DNA of 64,000 nucleotides from Nymphaea colorata (lineage: Eukaryota; Streptophyta; Magnoliopsida; Nymphaeales; Nymphaeaceae): the NCBI RefSeq assembly GCF_008831285.2, contig NC_045145.1, positions 6,880,802 through 6,944,801 on the forward strand. Reading direction: 5' to 3'. Made by a program: the position numbers and the translations under genes. Under the pieces are notes generated by a model, which searched no databases, was not told the DNA's origin, and worked only from the letters and a program-made list of their open reading frames with translations. Numbering within the stretch: the stretch's first letter is position 1; each line of letters opens with the position of its first letter. Of the stretch, positions 47,460 through 60,720 are shown piece after piece.

Positions 47460-47980
47460 AGAGAGAGATAGAGAGAGAGAGAAAAAAATTAGTAGAAACC
47501 AGACAGTTAGGTCAGGGATAAAAAAAAGGTTTTTAATTTTGATATTCTTTTTTTTTTTTTTTGCAAACTAACCTTATTAGTATGAACTTCAGAATATTTT
47601 GATGCAAAACATATATTAAGTTGATCATTTGTTAGACTTTAATATTGTTTTTTATAATAAGAGAAAATGAGTGGCCCACATAGCTTCAACATTTGATAAT
47701 AAAAAATCCACATTTTCTTTTATAAAAACAACTTGAATCAAAGTATGTTTCATACCAAAATACTTTTTATAAATATATTAAGATGTTTATATGTTACTTA
47801 AACTAATAAAATGAGCTCACCAACCCAAAGATAAATGTTTGGTTTATCATTTTACACCATACAGATCATAAAGTTCACGTATTGTTTCTTTTGCAAGCAA
47901 ACAAATTTAATGTTCAAATTCTTCATTTCTTTTATAATTAATAGAGGGGGAACCCAATTCAGATCTGGACAAGTTTGGAA

Positions 47981-48194
47981 CAGGGGCGGAACCATATGTG
48001 GGCATGTGTGGGCAGTTGCTCACACAGTCCCCACAAGTATTCACTTATTTTCACATTAACGACCTCCAATAATTTGTTTATTCATATACTTTATGCCCTT
48101 TAATTAGTTGGTTAGTAACCCTTAATCATTTTATTATGTCAAAAAAATTTTAGATAAATGTCCCTTGGCCAAAAGATCTTTGGCTTTGTCCCTA
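47981..48194. mobile_element. hAT MITE with near-perfect 8-bp duplication
   Basis: The left end is CAGGGGCGGAACCA; the right end on the minus strand is TAGGGACAAAGCCA. The flanks are GTTTGGAA (47973-47980) and GTTTAGAA (48195-48202), an 8-bp target duplication with one mismatch. At 214 bp and without coding capacity it is a non-autonomous hAT derivative. Confidence 0.7.
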
Positions 48195-48943
48195 GTTTAG
48201 AATCGAAATCTAGAAGGACCTCATCTCAACCTTTTAGTTAGAAGAGGTGATCTGCTTTCGCTTCAAAAGTGATTTAGATGCAAAATTTACGTAGAATTCT
48301 TAAGATTGGCCTCTTCATGTTTAACATTTTTTAGAGAACATATTTAATACCTCTTCGTATTTTTAACGCACTTTAGAGAATATATTCAATGTAAAGTTAT
48401 ATTTTTTTGAATATTCAGATGCAGCCTCTGACCCCATATCTTTTGGCTCTGTCCCCTGATGGTAGGATACCCGAGAAACCATGAAGCACTTCTGATCACT
48501 GCTTATAAGAAGCTTGCTTATAATCTTCAAATTGAAGTTTTTCATATTGAAATAGTTTGTGTTGTGTACAGCTTTTATAAAGAGTCCAATGTGCATGTCT
48601 GTTTGTGTTTGCGTGTGACAATTTCCTCTAACTAACCAATATTTGGGGGTTGTTTGTTACTATTTCATAAATGGACTTCAAAAATTGGGGCAGATTCATA
48701 AAGCACGGTATTCAATAAACTTACCAAAAGGCCCCTTGAATAACAAATTGTAAGATTTGATATTTGTGACAAGTCCCTAACTAGCCAATCTACTCATGTG
48801 CATCTATATGCAATTGCTCATGTACACAGAAGGATACAAGAATCAATCTCAAGCACAAAGGCACAAGACAGACCCACACAAATAAACACAAAAAAAATGA
48901 AGTAAAGGAAAAAAAAAAAATGCAGCAAGTTAGTTTTTGATTC

Positions 48944-51900
48944 TCAAGCTAAGAGCCAGAAGTCCTTGTGCTTCTTGGTGGTCAGAAGGTAGCCTCCCAC
49001 ATTCCCTCCTTTCTTCCTGACAGCCAAGGTCATGCAATGTGCATGCTGTATGCAGTATTCCACAAACCCACCATTGCCACTACTGCTACCCCTTTCCCCT
49101 GCCCATGTCATGAGCAGTCTCCATGTGAGCGACCTCTTCCTCTGCCCAAGGATCAGAAGGGATGCCTCTTCTTTCCTTGCCTCCCCTACTATGGTAGGGC
49201 CCTTCTCTTTCCCTTCCACCAGTGAAGTCTGCACCTCTACCTGTATGTGCATCCCAACATCTTTCATTAGCCACACACAGTTTTCTTATGTCCAATCCAT
49301 GATTATATATATATATATATATTGCAGATTCATGAATTGGAAATTTCTGTTGATTTCGGGCTATGTCACAAGGATACGTGTGTCGGTTGACTTGTCGCCC
49401 GTGTTCAACTCAAAACTTTTCAAGAGCTTTTATGAACTTATGAAGTTGAGACACAATTGTGCAGCATTTTTAATCAGCAACAAGGATTTTTTTTTTTTTT
49501 TTGAATAGTTAGAAGCCACTTATTATCTCTATGTGCATAGATGGCACCCAAATCCATGAAAGGAACAAGTGGGACAGACTGGAAAGGCCACAACTACTTG
49601 AATGGTTGGCAATATTTATGCATTGTTACATGGAAAATGGAAAGCCACAGCATTTGGTATTTGAATGTGTTCCAAAGAATCATTCGGAAGACATGGAGAA
49701 ATTATTCCGAAGTTGATTTGCAGAAGCAAATGATCCAAGTTTGAGGTTTTCTGTTACAATATGAGGCATTTGTTTTGCATTGTGATTCCTAATTAATGTA
49801 TCTATTGTAGGCTAAGTGTGTGTGTGTGCATATATATATATACACCCCACCCCAGCTTTAGCTTGAGGGAGAAGAGATACCCATTGCATAAAAACAAAAA
49901 ATAACAAAAATATTGAAGCAAAGAAAGCATGATCTATGTATCCATGGTGCTCATGATAATGACATGCTGCCTTGTGTTTTGTCAGCTGAACTAACGTTGA
50001 TCAAAAGCACAAACGCATGCTGGCAGTTCATAATCAACCCCATGTGAAGGGAATCATCCATCTTTTAGACGGGCCAATGTGTGGTCAAATTGGTACTATT
50101 TATTCTAGCTGTGCACCTTGTACTTTCTTCAAAAAAAAAAAAAAGGCAATTAAAATGCACAAAAGGACAAAATTCGACAAAAGAAAGACCAACAATATAT
50201 CCATAAGCTGGTATTGTCTAATAAAAGTACAATTTTTTTTTAAAGTAATGCAAATAAAATATGCAGTAAATACGACAATAAATGTTAAACCCCATTCAAA
50301 ACCCGGCAAGAAATAAAGTTAATGCTTTTACAACCTCTTTCTCTTCTTTTTCTTTTTCATTTGCAACGACCAAAAGGGAACAAATAAATTGGCCCACGAA
50401 CACTTTCTTTAGGGGACATAATGAAGACTGAAGTGGTCTCTTCCCCTGTTTGGCGAAAACAAAGTGACGTCCAAAAGCTGGACAAAATCATGCCTTATTC
50501 CTAATCTTCTTTTGCTTTTCTTGATCTGTATTTTTCCTCGCTCCAATTATAAGTTTCTAAGGGATGATGAAACGAAAGATGAGGATGTGCCATGAAAAGG
50601 TCCCTCGAATAGTACGAAAAGACAGGGAACGACCTTTTGACTGATTCAAATTACTGAAACAATCTTAAGAACAACTTATTAAGATGCATAAGTGATCTAA
50701 ACATGGACGATCTAAATATACTGGAACTAATTCCAGATTTGGTCGGGTTATTTATTAATTGGTCTTCTCTAAATAGTTTGATCAGTAAAGACTTGGCACG
50801 ATTCGGATGTAAGTTTGTATTTTATATGCCGTCCACAGTTCGTATGGAGGTGGATTGAGATTTTCTCATAATACATGCAATTTTAATTAAGGATGGGTAG
50901 GTTGCATAATCATAATTATTGGGCAGTAAAGCACTTTGCACCCCAAATTAAAGAAAAGAAGAATAAAAAAGCGTCTAGTTCCCTTTTCTTTTCTTGTTTT
51001 CTTTACTTTTCTCTGAGATTATTTTCTTTAGGCGCTTTTTAGACAGACAATGATTAAGAAAATCCTGAAATTGATATATGAAAAGCCAACAGTAATTGTT
51101 GACACTTTGATTTAGGGTTTGACAGTTGCACTTTCCAACAATTGGTTTGTTCGTATGCGTGAAGGGAACATTTGGCAGTAAGAACATTATTGAGTAATTG
51201 TTTGACACCCTTGACATATTGTTACTGTCCAGTGAGTCTACTTAGTAGATTCATAAAAGACTATTGGTTTCATGATTTTGCTTTAATTTTTGAGGGCTAT
51301 TACATTGGATAGCAACAATTTGAGATAAATTTACAAAACATTATATTGGTGTTCTCGACTCCTTAGCATGGAGAAATAATTGGACTTGCATTCAAAATAT
51401 AGAAAATACTAAAAGGTAAATTTAAAAGGGCAGGTAATAAAATAGATTAAGGAAAGAAAAAGAAATGAAAAATAAAAATCAATATTTGGTAACCAAGATT
51501 TCATGCTTGCTTTGTGAAAAGATAAAAGGAATACAACAAATAATGTAAACTTTTATTTCGCAAAAATGAAAAGTAACAACCATACTTCTTTTAATCTGTA
51601 ATTACCAAAGAGAAAATCTAGTCATAAAGTTTTCCAAAGGAGCTCCAATTTCAAGAGGTAATCATGTTAACGAGTTTAGTCTGTTTCAGTTTATAGTTAA
51701 TTAAAATATATTGTGAGCGATTTTCAATAAACCTAAGTGCGATATACTCGTCAACTTGAGTGTCATATTTGCTACTAAGCACACTCGGTATCCACAAATA
51801 ATGCTAAAAACAGGGACTCAACCTACCTTTATCTCAAGACTTCCTAAATCTTGTCTTGTAAGTTATGATCCTGCCTTGAGTGAGTGGTCATACCCAACCC

Positions 51901-54373
51901 GTTCGGGCTTGAGCTTGACAAAACCCTGCTCCATCGGTTTTAACCAGTATTGTTAAAAAGGGTGCGGGCGCCAATCCATCTTATCAGCCGATACGGGCAG
52001 TATCGCCCTATTTTCCATTTCTAATAAAAAATAATATCAAAAAATAAATGACGACGGCTGGCTTGGGTTCAATACGAATAAGGAACACATAAATGTTTAG
52101 GTTTTTTACCTGTGGATTGCGTGCACGGCAGAGATTTTTCATCGATTGCAGCAGATCCTTCTCCTTGGCGTGGACCTTAGCTATCGATCTTTTCGGTCCT
52201 GCTCTCATAAAAACATTAGAACAGGGGAAAAAAAAAACAACAACAACAACAAATTAGACCTTAGAGGCTTCAATATATACTATATAGAGGGGAAGACAGA
52301 AAAAACCTTGATGTATTTTACATTTTTATAAAGTATATGCTGGATCGGAGATGAGCAAGTACTACCGGACAGGGATTTATTTAAATTTGATCGACACATA
52401 TGAATAAAGATATTGCTATTTCTATAGTATTAGATCTAATAAAGGTGATTCCAATGCCCGTTAGGACTCTGCCTAAACCCGACTGGTCACTAATTGAAAG
52501 AAACCGGAGCTCAGATCCAAAATCTTACTATGATATCCGATACGGATTTGGATTTCTTGGACCCGAATAGAATCATATCCTATAAGGCTGTTCCGAAAAC
52601 AAACGCAACCCGGCCCAATCAAGATGGGATTGGTACTCTACATGTATACAAGTAAAATTTTATTTGGATCGGGTCTTCTAGCAGGCTTAACAATTCCGTA
52701 TCCTGTTTCTGAGAATGTTGTACACGTGTTTGACAGTAAGGATACTAATATATAGGATGTTCATAAATCTGATTTAGACATGATATCCAAGGTAGGATAT
52801 GAAAAATATTGGCATCTGTTTAAGAATCCGGATCCGATTCGGCATCTGACCAAATTCGGATTTAAGTACATTTGGCTGAATTTGGATTGAGATCAGATAT
52901 AGTTTTAAATAAATATCCTATACTCAATGTCTAGATTCAGATCTTAATTTACAATAGGATTTAGATTGAATTTGGATTATGAATTTTTATTTCATATTCA
53001 GATATGCTATGGACTTTTCTGCCTCAAAATTAGAATAATAATAAATAGTTATATGAAAAAGCATATATGCCAAAGTATATTCAATTTGAATCTATTCATT
53101 AAAATCACAGTGTTCCATGAATACAAAGTAGGATGCATTTGTAAAACACTAGAATCCAATGTTATATAAATTTGTCTCAATCTTTGAAATTACCACCAAC
53201 TGATCAGGATAAATTAAAGGTTTTACCCATTGACAAATTCAAATTAACTAGTTAATAATGAATGTATCTAGATTCGATTAGCTAGTCCAACCATGAACCA
53301 ACTGATGATTTTGATGTTAACAAGATACAGATTCAAGATCTAAAACTATTTAAAGGCATACAAATACCAAAACTAATATAAAAACGGATCTGGATTCAGT
53401 TAGATATCTGAACCAAACCCGTGTGACTGACCTTGCTACTACTAGCAGGCTGGCAGCATGCGGTTGCCACTCTCGAAGAGCTTCTACCAACATAGCTTAG
53501 CTACCAAAATCATCGTTATAACGATTCCAAAATATCGTTATTTATAAGTATTTTCTAGGCCACTGTAAATTGCCGTTCGCCTTGTTAGAACACACAGAAA
53601 GCGTGCAAACGACAATTACGAAAATAAAAAGGAAAAAAATAGTTACTAAGTTGATAAAATCAAATGCCCCATAATTTGAAAGTAACGAGATATTTAATTA
53701 TTTTCTCATGTATTTCCCGATTACACTCAAAATTCTACTACTGTTTAGAATATAAGGGGAAGAGTATTAATAATTCATGAAAATTGGTATTTTACTACGC
53801 CAATTCTTCTATTTAGAGTCAAAGGGAAATAGTATTCATGGGGAATGATATTCATGAAAATTGAACTCTTCTTTTCGATTTAGTGTGTGTGTGTGTGTTT
53901 TTTTCAAAGCTTAGCAATTCGGCTTACCGTTTGTTTTCCGATAGATAGAAAGAGAGGGAAGCGATGTGATCGAGGGCAAATCTGTCAAGGAGAAAAAAAA
54001 GAAAGACTTTCTCTCTCATCTCACCTGCGTTCCCGCCGGCGGTCGGCTTGCAGACGCAGAGGAGGAGGAGGGTGTCGTTGGGTTGGACGGCGTGCGTGAG
54101 GGCCCACTGAATGGCCGACCTCGTCTCGGCCGCCGTGGTCGCCGGATCCACCACGATCACGATCCTCCTTCCCACTCCCGTCCATCCTCTCGAACTCGCC
54201 TTCTCCTTCGGATCTCCCTCCGACAACGGTGTCTCCTTCGTCTCGCCGTCCTCGGCTGACCTCAGCCTGGCTTTGGGGTCCGCTCCCGAGGCCGGCCTCA
54301 CCGCCACCGTCGCCTGGGTTGAGATCCTGTTCAGGCACCACGACGAAAACCTCGCCCTGAAGTTCCGACACAT
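48944..54373 (-). CDS. UspA-domain (universal stress protein-like) protein, 3 exons
   Basis: Exons on the minus strand: 54373-54025, 52198-52110 and 49240-48944. GT-AG borders, in phase, 735 bp, 244 aa. ATG 54373 is the first in frame, with a TAG upstream. Residues 1-65 are a basic, variable leader with the SSWCLNRI motif seen in plant relatives. The Usp fold starts at RRIVIVVDPATTAAETRSAI and QWALTHAVQPNDTLLLL, continues LLQSMKNLCRARNPQ, VEVQTSLVEGKEKGPTIVGE, LLILGQRKRSLTWRLL and FVEYCIQHAHCMTLAVRKKG, and ends GGYLLTTKKHKDFWLLA. The ATP-binding Gly pattern (G-2X-G-9X-G) of bacterial UspFA types is absent, as in this plant subfamily. The biochemical function is unknown; stress roles are inferred from the family. 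Exon 1 is GC-rich compared with its surroundings. Confidence 0.9.
51955..52020. mobile_element. hAT-end-like fragment in the USP intron
   Basis: ATTGTTAAAAAGGGTGCGGG, then CCGATACGGGCAGTATCGCC. The start resembles CAATGTT-type hAT ends and the CGATACGG words match the subterminal arrays at 22300 and 25514. Only one end is visible. Confidence 0.4.
52500..53450. repeat. GATCC-rich dispersed repeats in USP intron 1
   Basis: Several degenerate stretches of GATCCGATTCGGCATCTGA, TTTGGATTGAGATCAGATAT and CAGATTCAAGATCTAAAACT type, probably two or three overlapping or decayed copies of the family also seen at 46150 and 58143. Confidence 0.5.
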
Positions 54374-54429
54374 TGTTCGCCGATGACGACGACGAAGAAG
54401 AAGAAAAGGAGAGCTCTACTCCGACGTCG

Positions 54430-54450
54430 CTCTCTCTCTCTCTCTCTCTC
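54430..54450. repeat. (TC)n microsatellite in the USP-like 5' leader
   Basis: About ten TC units (GA on the transcript strand) 57-77 bp upstream of the ATG. Confidence 0.9.
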
Positions 54451-54810
54451 AATTGCGAGAGAACACGATTTAGAAGGCCATGGCTGCCCTTTCCTTTTCA
54501 TTTCATGACAGTTTCCATGACGCACCCTATGCCATAATATTACGCTTCAGCCCTTCATGCTTTGCCTTCTCCTTTCCCAAGGCAGCAAGAAAGCGGCAGG
54601 AAACTTCTCGTTAACTTCACGATATCTTCAACTAATCCTTTAAAAACACGGTTTTTCTTTCCTTTTGTCCTAATGGCAAGTGGGAGACCGGATTAACAAG
54701 CCTTACGAAGACAGCGCCTTTAAAAAAACAAAAACAAAAACAAAAACAAAAACAAAAAAATTCCTTATTAAAAAGCAAATTCCACCTACTTTTATTTTAA
54801 AACCCCGATA

Positions 54811-54872
54811 TTCATGCACTTTTGATAATCGTTTTAAATATTTCATGCACTTTTGATAATCGTTTTAAATAT
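54811..54872. repeat. 31-bp tandem duplication
   Basis: TTCATGCACTTTTGATAATC plus GTTTTAAATAT, twice in succession. Confidence 0.9.
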
Positions 54873-57439
54873 TATAATGGTCCGTTAGTCGTAACATAAA
54901 GTATGGGAGGCCGGATCCAAATGTGGTTCGGATCGGCCAATAAGTGTTTGTTGTGCTAAGAATATGGATCTCCATGTCCAACTGTATCTGTTGTATTGTT
55001 CTGCCGGGCACTGACTGGTTTGGATCTCCGTTTACAGCATGACTGAGGTTGGAGTTAATTGGATCCAGCAGGAATGTCAGGACCCACTTTGAGAATGACA
55101 ACTAAGGATCCAGAAAACCTCACACGTGTGCTTCAAGTCAAAACCGGCAGTGGAAACCCTGTCGCCCCAACTTGATCGGGATTCTCTTTCACATCTTAGA
55201 TCTGGCTCCCGATCCATCACTTAAATGGAACACGATCATCAGTAATTGGTAGATCCAAGTGAGACTTGAAGCCCGTAGATGAAACCAAATTTTTGGTAGT
55301 AGAAAAATAAGTGTTTCTCTTATAAATAATTTGAATTAAAACATTTTTTTTATGTTGAATTAGGATTTATAAACATAATAAAATGTACTAATCTTTTTCT
55401 TCTCCTGTTTTTGTGGATCGCTATTTGATCCAAACCCGTACTTAACTGGACTCTCTTGTTCTCAAATGAGAAATCCATTTGACACACACAAAGTATCCAG
55501 AAAATTCCAAGGTGCTCTTGGGGAACAACTTGAACGTGCTGCTCACGTCCTTGTGGCGGCGGTTGGACTTGGGATTCTAATTTAAGTTCCTCATTTTCCT
55601 TTTTCTGTTTTAAATATATTTATTATTTAATATTTGGGAGCATGTGGTTTCGAACTTGTGTTGTTAAAAGGCTCTTCTTTTTCCTCTTCCTTTTATTCTT
55701 CTTCTTTGGCGCTTTGTCTACAATTGGTTGGATCCAGATGGTGCAGTTCGGTTCGGCCCCATCCATAAGTTGGCCGAGATCAGAACCACTTATCTAGAAC
55801 TGGACAATCACGGATCCAGATTAGTCTGGAACCGGTTCCCAGTTGGGTGCACCATTTCATTTACGTGGACATATTTCAAACTCGAGTTTCCGATTCACTG
55901 AAAATTTGGAATTAATTTTGGATCAGCCAAACACATAATGGATTAAATTCGTACATGATTCTCTCGGTAGAGTCTTACTCGGGTGCCGAAGCTCGAAGAA
56001 AAGCTTTGTTAAAATTTTGTCTTGGACTGTGTGCCCAAGATGGGTTTAGGTAAAACTTTTCCGCTCCTCTTTGACCCGGAAAAAGTTTTGCCTAAGGCCG
56101 AAACTGTAAATATTTTTCCGAGATGCAAAAGTCCAGCTTCTTTCGAGAGAACGTTAGGAAACAATGAGCAACCCACCACCTGTGACAAAAACTTTTTCTT
56201 GGGACGAAAATTTTCCTAGATATCAAACAGGGCCTTAGATGTCCCTGGGGTACGGACATGGCTTAATTTCCAAAAGCAATTTCATAAAAATAAAACGAGG
56301 CAGAGCGTATATTGAAATTATATTACTGGTGCAGAAGTTGGAACCGCATTTAGACTTGTGTGGTAATGTCCATCGAGCTTTTATGTTGAAATCAAAACAA
56401 GTTTATAACCTTTTTTGTAAATTGTATCGATTGGGAAGATTATGAAGGAAGGAGATATTTTACTTGCCAGCTTAGTTAGGTAAGGACATCATGCTTTTTC
56501 TTCTTATGTTCTTCTCATCTATACATAGACGATCCTTGTATAGGAGGGCAGAGAAAGAAAGTTTGCATAACAGGTCTAAATTATAGTTTTAAAATTAAAA
56601 AAAAAAAAAAAGTTGAGGCCCCCGCTCCGCTCCAACTTGCATTAATTCAAACTATCACATAAAATGCATCTTATTGAAAAAAGACACGTGTAATATGACA
56701 AAACATAGCCAGCTGTATAATACTCGTTTTATTTTAGTTTTTTTTTTAAAACATCAGAAAATAAAAAACACGTATAAAATGTGTATTATCTGAGTATTAT
56801 ATTCGTTTTTTTTTCGTTTTCATATTTTTTATATATTTTTTTTAATTTTTAGGATTTATTAAATGTTTTAAATTTTTTAAAAAGTTATTGAGATTTTCTT
56901 ATTTTATTCATGAGATGTACAACTTTGTTGTATTATACTCATCTTTTCATACAAGTTTTTTGTGACAATAATTCAAAGTTTTGACTCAATATGGTTTCGC
57001 TAGCTTTCCCGAAAAATTCATTGTGTTTCTTTCATTTTTGTCGAAGATCACTACTTCTAATGAGAAAAAAGTGTCGCCAAAAAGTGCCGGTCAACCATCG
57101 CTAATGTCGGCGATGATATTGCTTTGATGATCGAGCAAGGCTTCTTGGATATGTCATGTTGGCATGCCTTCTAACGCTATCATTCGTTGCGTAAAGGGTA
57201 TTTTTTATCCTCAATTTTTTTATATTTTGAAATGTATTTTGTTCATATATTCGTTTTCGACAAACCGTTGAAGTGAAAATTGATTTATCCTCTCCAAGAG
57301 TGATTATTTCCGTGAAAAATATACTCTTCTTTAAGCTAGACATGCCGGTAGTATTTCAAATTTGTGTACTCTCGATAGATCAGACTCAAATAGGATATAC
57401 TGTTAACCTCTTTTTTTTTTTTTATATTCATATATTTGA

Positions 57440-58975
57440 ATTTAAATATGAATGAAGACATTCATATTCATATCCAAATCCACAACCAGAATCCAATTTC
57501 ACATTCGCAATGCAATTCCGAGTCTCATTTTTATATTCACATTGGAATCTAAGTCTGAATTTTGAACCAAATAAGACGATTTTCAAAACTCAAGATGTTA
57601 GATATAAGATATTCATTTAAAAGTAAATCCGACCCTAATCTGAATTCCATTGGATAGTTACTGAATCTGAATTCAATTAAGTGTTATTTTTTAAATTCGA
57701 ATCTGATCCGATTTGATGAAAAAGAAAAAAAAAAAGATAAAAGAACATGACCTAATGGAGGTCAGATCATGAGTCCTGGGTTGAAAAAGCATATCTAATG
57801 TTTAGCCCATCCACACACACTTTGCATAGAATGAAGGGCCAATAAGATAGTTGAATCCTGAGCTGAGAACCAGGTTTAGGCATGTTAGTGCTAGATCATA
57901 AACCTAACTTCCATGGTTTGTTCAAGTATTGGCCAAACGCCTGCACCACATGTAGAGGAACATTGTTACTCCCAAGAGGCTCAAACCCTTCCTTCCTTTC
58001 CCTCACACTTGGGATTCGGGACTACTTCTCGACCGACCTGGATGACCTTATGGCTACTCCGTTCAACTTGAGAGTAGCCTTGTGAGACTAGGTTTCCACC
58101 ATCTAGCAGCCCAATTAGCTATGCTTCACTGCTCAATGCTAGAGATGTCAACGGATCAGATTAAGATCAGATATATCATTAATCACATCTGCTTTTTCGG
58201 ATATTCACATATGCAGATTTGAATTTGAATACAGAAAAGTCGTATCTGAATCCAAATCCAAAATCTGATTTTTATATTTATATCTGAATCTGGATCCAAA
58301 CTTTGAATCGGATTTTGCCAATTTTCATAATTTAATAGCATTATATGCAGAATGTTTGTCTAAAATAATTCCGTTTCGAATCTCATCGGATATTTTTGTA
58401 TATCTGAATCCAAATCTGGTCGGACGCTATTTATTAAATCCAAATCCGGTCCGACTTCTTATTCAGATATTATCCCTACTCAGGGCGCATGTATTGAATT
58501 CTTATTGCATTATGATTGTATATATAGATGGAAAATGTGTATAAAATTTTAAAGTGGGAGATACAACTTTTAAATGTGATAAGATCAATTAACAGCCACA
58601 TTCCATGCTAAATGGCCAAACTAAGACTATCAAATATTGTTTTGGCCTTATTCGAAAAGCAAAAAAGAAAGAAAGAAAGAGCCCATCATAGGGATGTCAA
58701 TGGATCAGATATCAGTTTGCATTACGTTTAAAAAATTGTATATGGTAAGCAATTTAACATCCCAATAAGAAAATCGGATCGAATTCAGATTTAAGAAATA
58801 ACATCCGATCTGATATAGATTTAGATTCGGTTTTAAGTAAATATCCGATCGGATACTTAACCATCTTAACAAGTATATTTGAATCCTAAGTTGATATCCA
58901 AATCCGAATTACATCTTGATATCAAAATCCGAACCGTGAATTGATATCCGAATCTGAAACGCAAGTGCTGACATA
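57440..58975. repeat. cluster of three GATCC-family repeats
   Basis: Copies at about 57440-57720, 58143-58480 and 58691-58975. The last two start GATGTCAACGGATCAGAT and GATGTCAATGGATCAGAT. All are built from TATCTGAATCCAAATCCGG-like words. The gap 57720-58140 holds no gene. Confidence 0.6.
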
Positions 58976-60720
58976 ATTGCGACCTATGAATGATTGGGAA
59001 AAAAGTTTAACCAAACACACCAACTTAAAGTTATGACATACGAAGAATATAAATTGTATATGAAGGTATAATCTAATTAAGAGCTAATGATTTTTATGAA
59101 GTTACATATAATAATAGTCATATTATTATTATATACACAATTTAACTTAAAATATTTAAAACTATATCATATAAAACTAATTAATTAAATAATTAATATT
59201 GTATTTAACTAAACGTTTTTGTGTAAACAAGCAAACTATTATATTTAAGACATCAACTAGACAAGATATCTTAAATAATGTATTTATTTAATTAAAAATA
59301 AATAATAACAAAATTTTTTCAAGAAATTTCAATAAAATGAATATTTATATATATATGAAAATTAATCGCAAATATATATATTTAATAAGAAAAAACTGTT
59401 GAACTCATAAAAATAGTTTTTGTTTATCAAATTATCAATTATTTATTTAATCAATCAAGTAAATCATTTTGTATAATCATATAATATGTTCAAAAGTCTT
59501 ATATATTTGATTTATAATACATAATTCACAAATTTGAAAACAAAAGCCTTTAACTAGTAGAAAGACAACAAATTATTCAATTTAATAACCTATCTTATAT
59601 ATGATTTGAGTAATTATATAATTTTATGTAATAAAGGTAAGATGATTAATAAATTATCTAATATATTATTGAACACACTTTTTATGGGTGTAACGTAAAT
59701 TATTTCAATTAAATAATATCTTTTTAATGAAAAATAATATTCGTCACATAATTTAATAATTCACAATAAGTGATCACCATGAAATAATAGTTTATTCAAT
59801 TAAAATATGTTATTAATTAAAAGTAAACCCATTAATATTCAATATGCACAATTATTATAAAAAAATCACTTTGTATTTTAGCAGGAAATCTTAAGTAATA
59901 TATTTATTTAATTGAAAATAATAAAGAAAACCTCAATCAAAGAATTCAAAAATATGATACTTTTTAAAAATATGAGAAAAATATTTTTTAAAACTATAAA
60001 TTTTAATGAAGAGTTATGTCAAATTGGTTTCAAGAATAGCTATATTATATATTTAAAAAATGAAAGGTGTCATGAAAAACGATTGACATATATGTCACGT
60101 ATGAAAAAAAAGTTTAGAGCAAATTTTTTAAAAACCAATTTAAAAGAAAATATGTTTTATAATAAATAAAAAATCTTGAACACATTATGTTATTCATTTT
60201 AAGTTGAAAGCTTCTTGAGTGTATATAATCTCAAATAAATATATTTAATATGAAAAAAACTACAGAACTCATAAAAAAAGTTTTATTTATCAAATAATTT
60301 TTATACAATAATATAATTACTTTTTTAACTAGTAACAAAATAACAAATTGTTCACTTCATTAAATTATTTGATATATCATTAAACACTCTTTTTACGGAT
60401 GTAACACAAAATATTTTAATTAACTCAATGAAATGAGCACAAATCATTAAATAATGTTTTTTTATGAGAAATAATATGTGTCACCTAATTTAATGATTTG
60501 CAATAAGTGATCTTCATCAAACAATAGTTTTTTTTATGTACGATATACTTACATGTTGTTTTGTTGTAAGAATTAAACTATAGTTTTAAAATTTTAAGTG
60601 AAACCAAATCATAATTTTTTAATTTTTTTATATACGATAAATTTACCAATTGTTTTGAGAATACAACTATTAAGATATAAATTTATAAGATGAAAATTAA
60701 ATAATGATTATAATTTTTCA
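58976..60720. other. extremely AT-rich block with a diverged internal duplication
   Basis: 1.7 kb of almost only A and T. Several segments occur twice in the same order: AGTAATATATTTATTTAATT-like (59270, 59890), TTTAATAAGAAAAAACT with GAACTCATAAAAA (59380, 60245), GAACACACTTTTTATGG with GTGTAACG (59670, 60380) and CAATAAGTGATC (59763, 60500). This indicates an old duplication of 0.6-0.9 kb with later indels. No gene. Confidence 0.6.

Larger units (their letters stand above)
43871..48943. other. intergenic spacer between the RING and USP-like genes
   Basis: 5 kb of AT-rich DNA without a gene. It contains (AT)n runs (44457-44472, 45387-45413, 45908-45924, 47405-47456), a 51-bp tandem duplication (45701-45800), a GATCC-family repeat (46150-46580) and a small hAT MITE (47981-48194). 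Further hAT-type ends lie near 47311 (CAGAAGCGGAGGAGCC) and 48457 (minus strand, CAGGGGACAGAGCC) without identified partners. Confidence 0.6.
54374..57439. other. 5' flank of the USP-like gene and spacer
   Basis: The leader side has a (TC)n run at 54430-54450, a (CAAAAA)n run at 54721-54762 and a 31-bp tandem duplication at 54811-54872. From 54900 to 55930 there are loosely repeated GGATCC/GGTTCGGATCGG words. No promoter element can be assigned safely and no gene is seen. Confidence 0.5.

Noticed and set aside
49531-49744. Two overlapping plus-strand frames in the USP intron
   Set aside because: Short, mutually overlapping and without family resemblance; they lie within a confirmed intron.
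53966-54452. Open frames on the plus strand and in another minus frame over the USP exon 1
   Set aside because: Shadow frames of GC-rich exon 1; only the frame starting at 54373 carries the Usp motifs and splices in phase.
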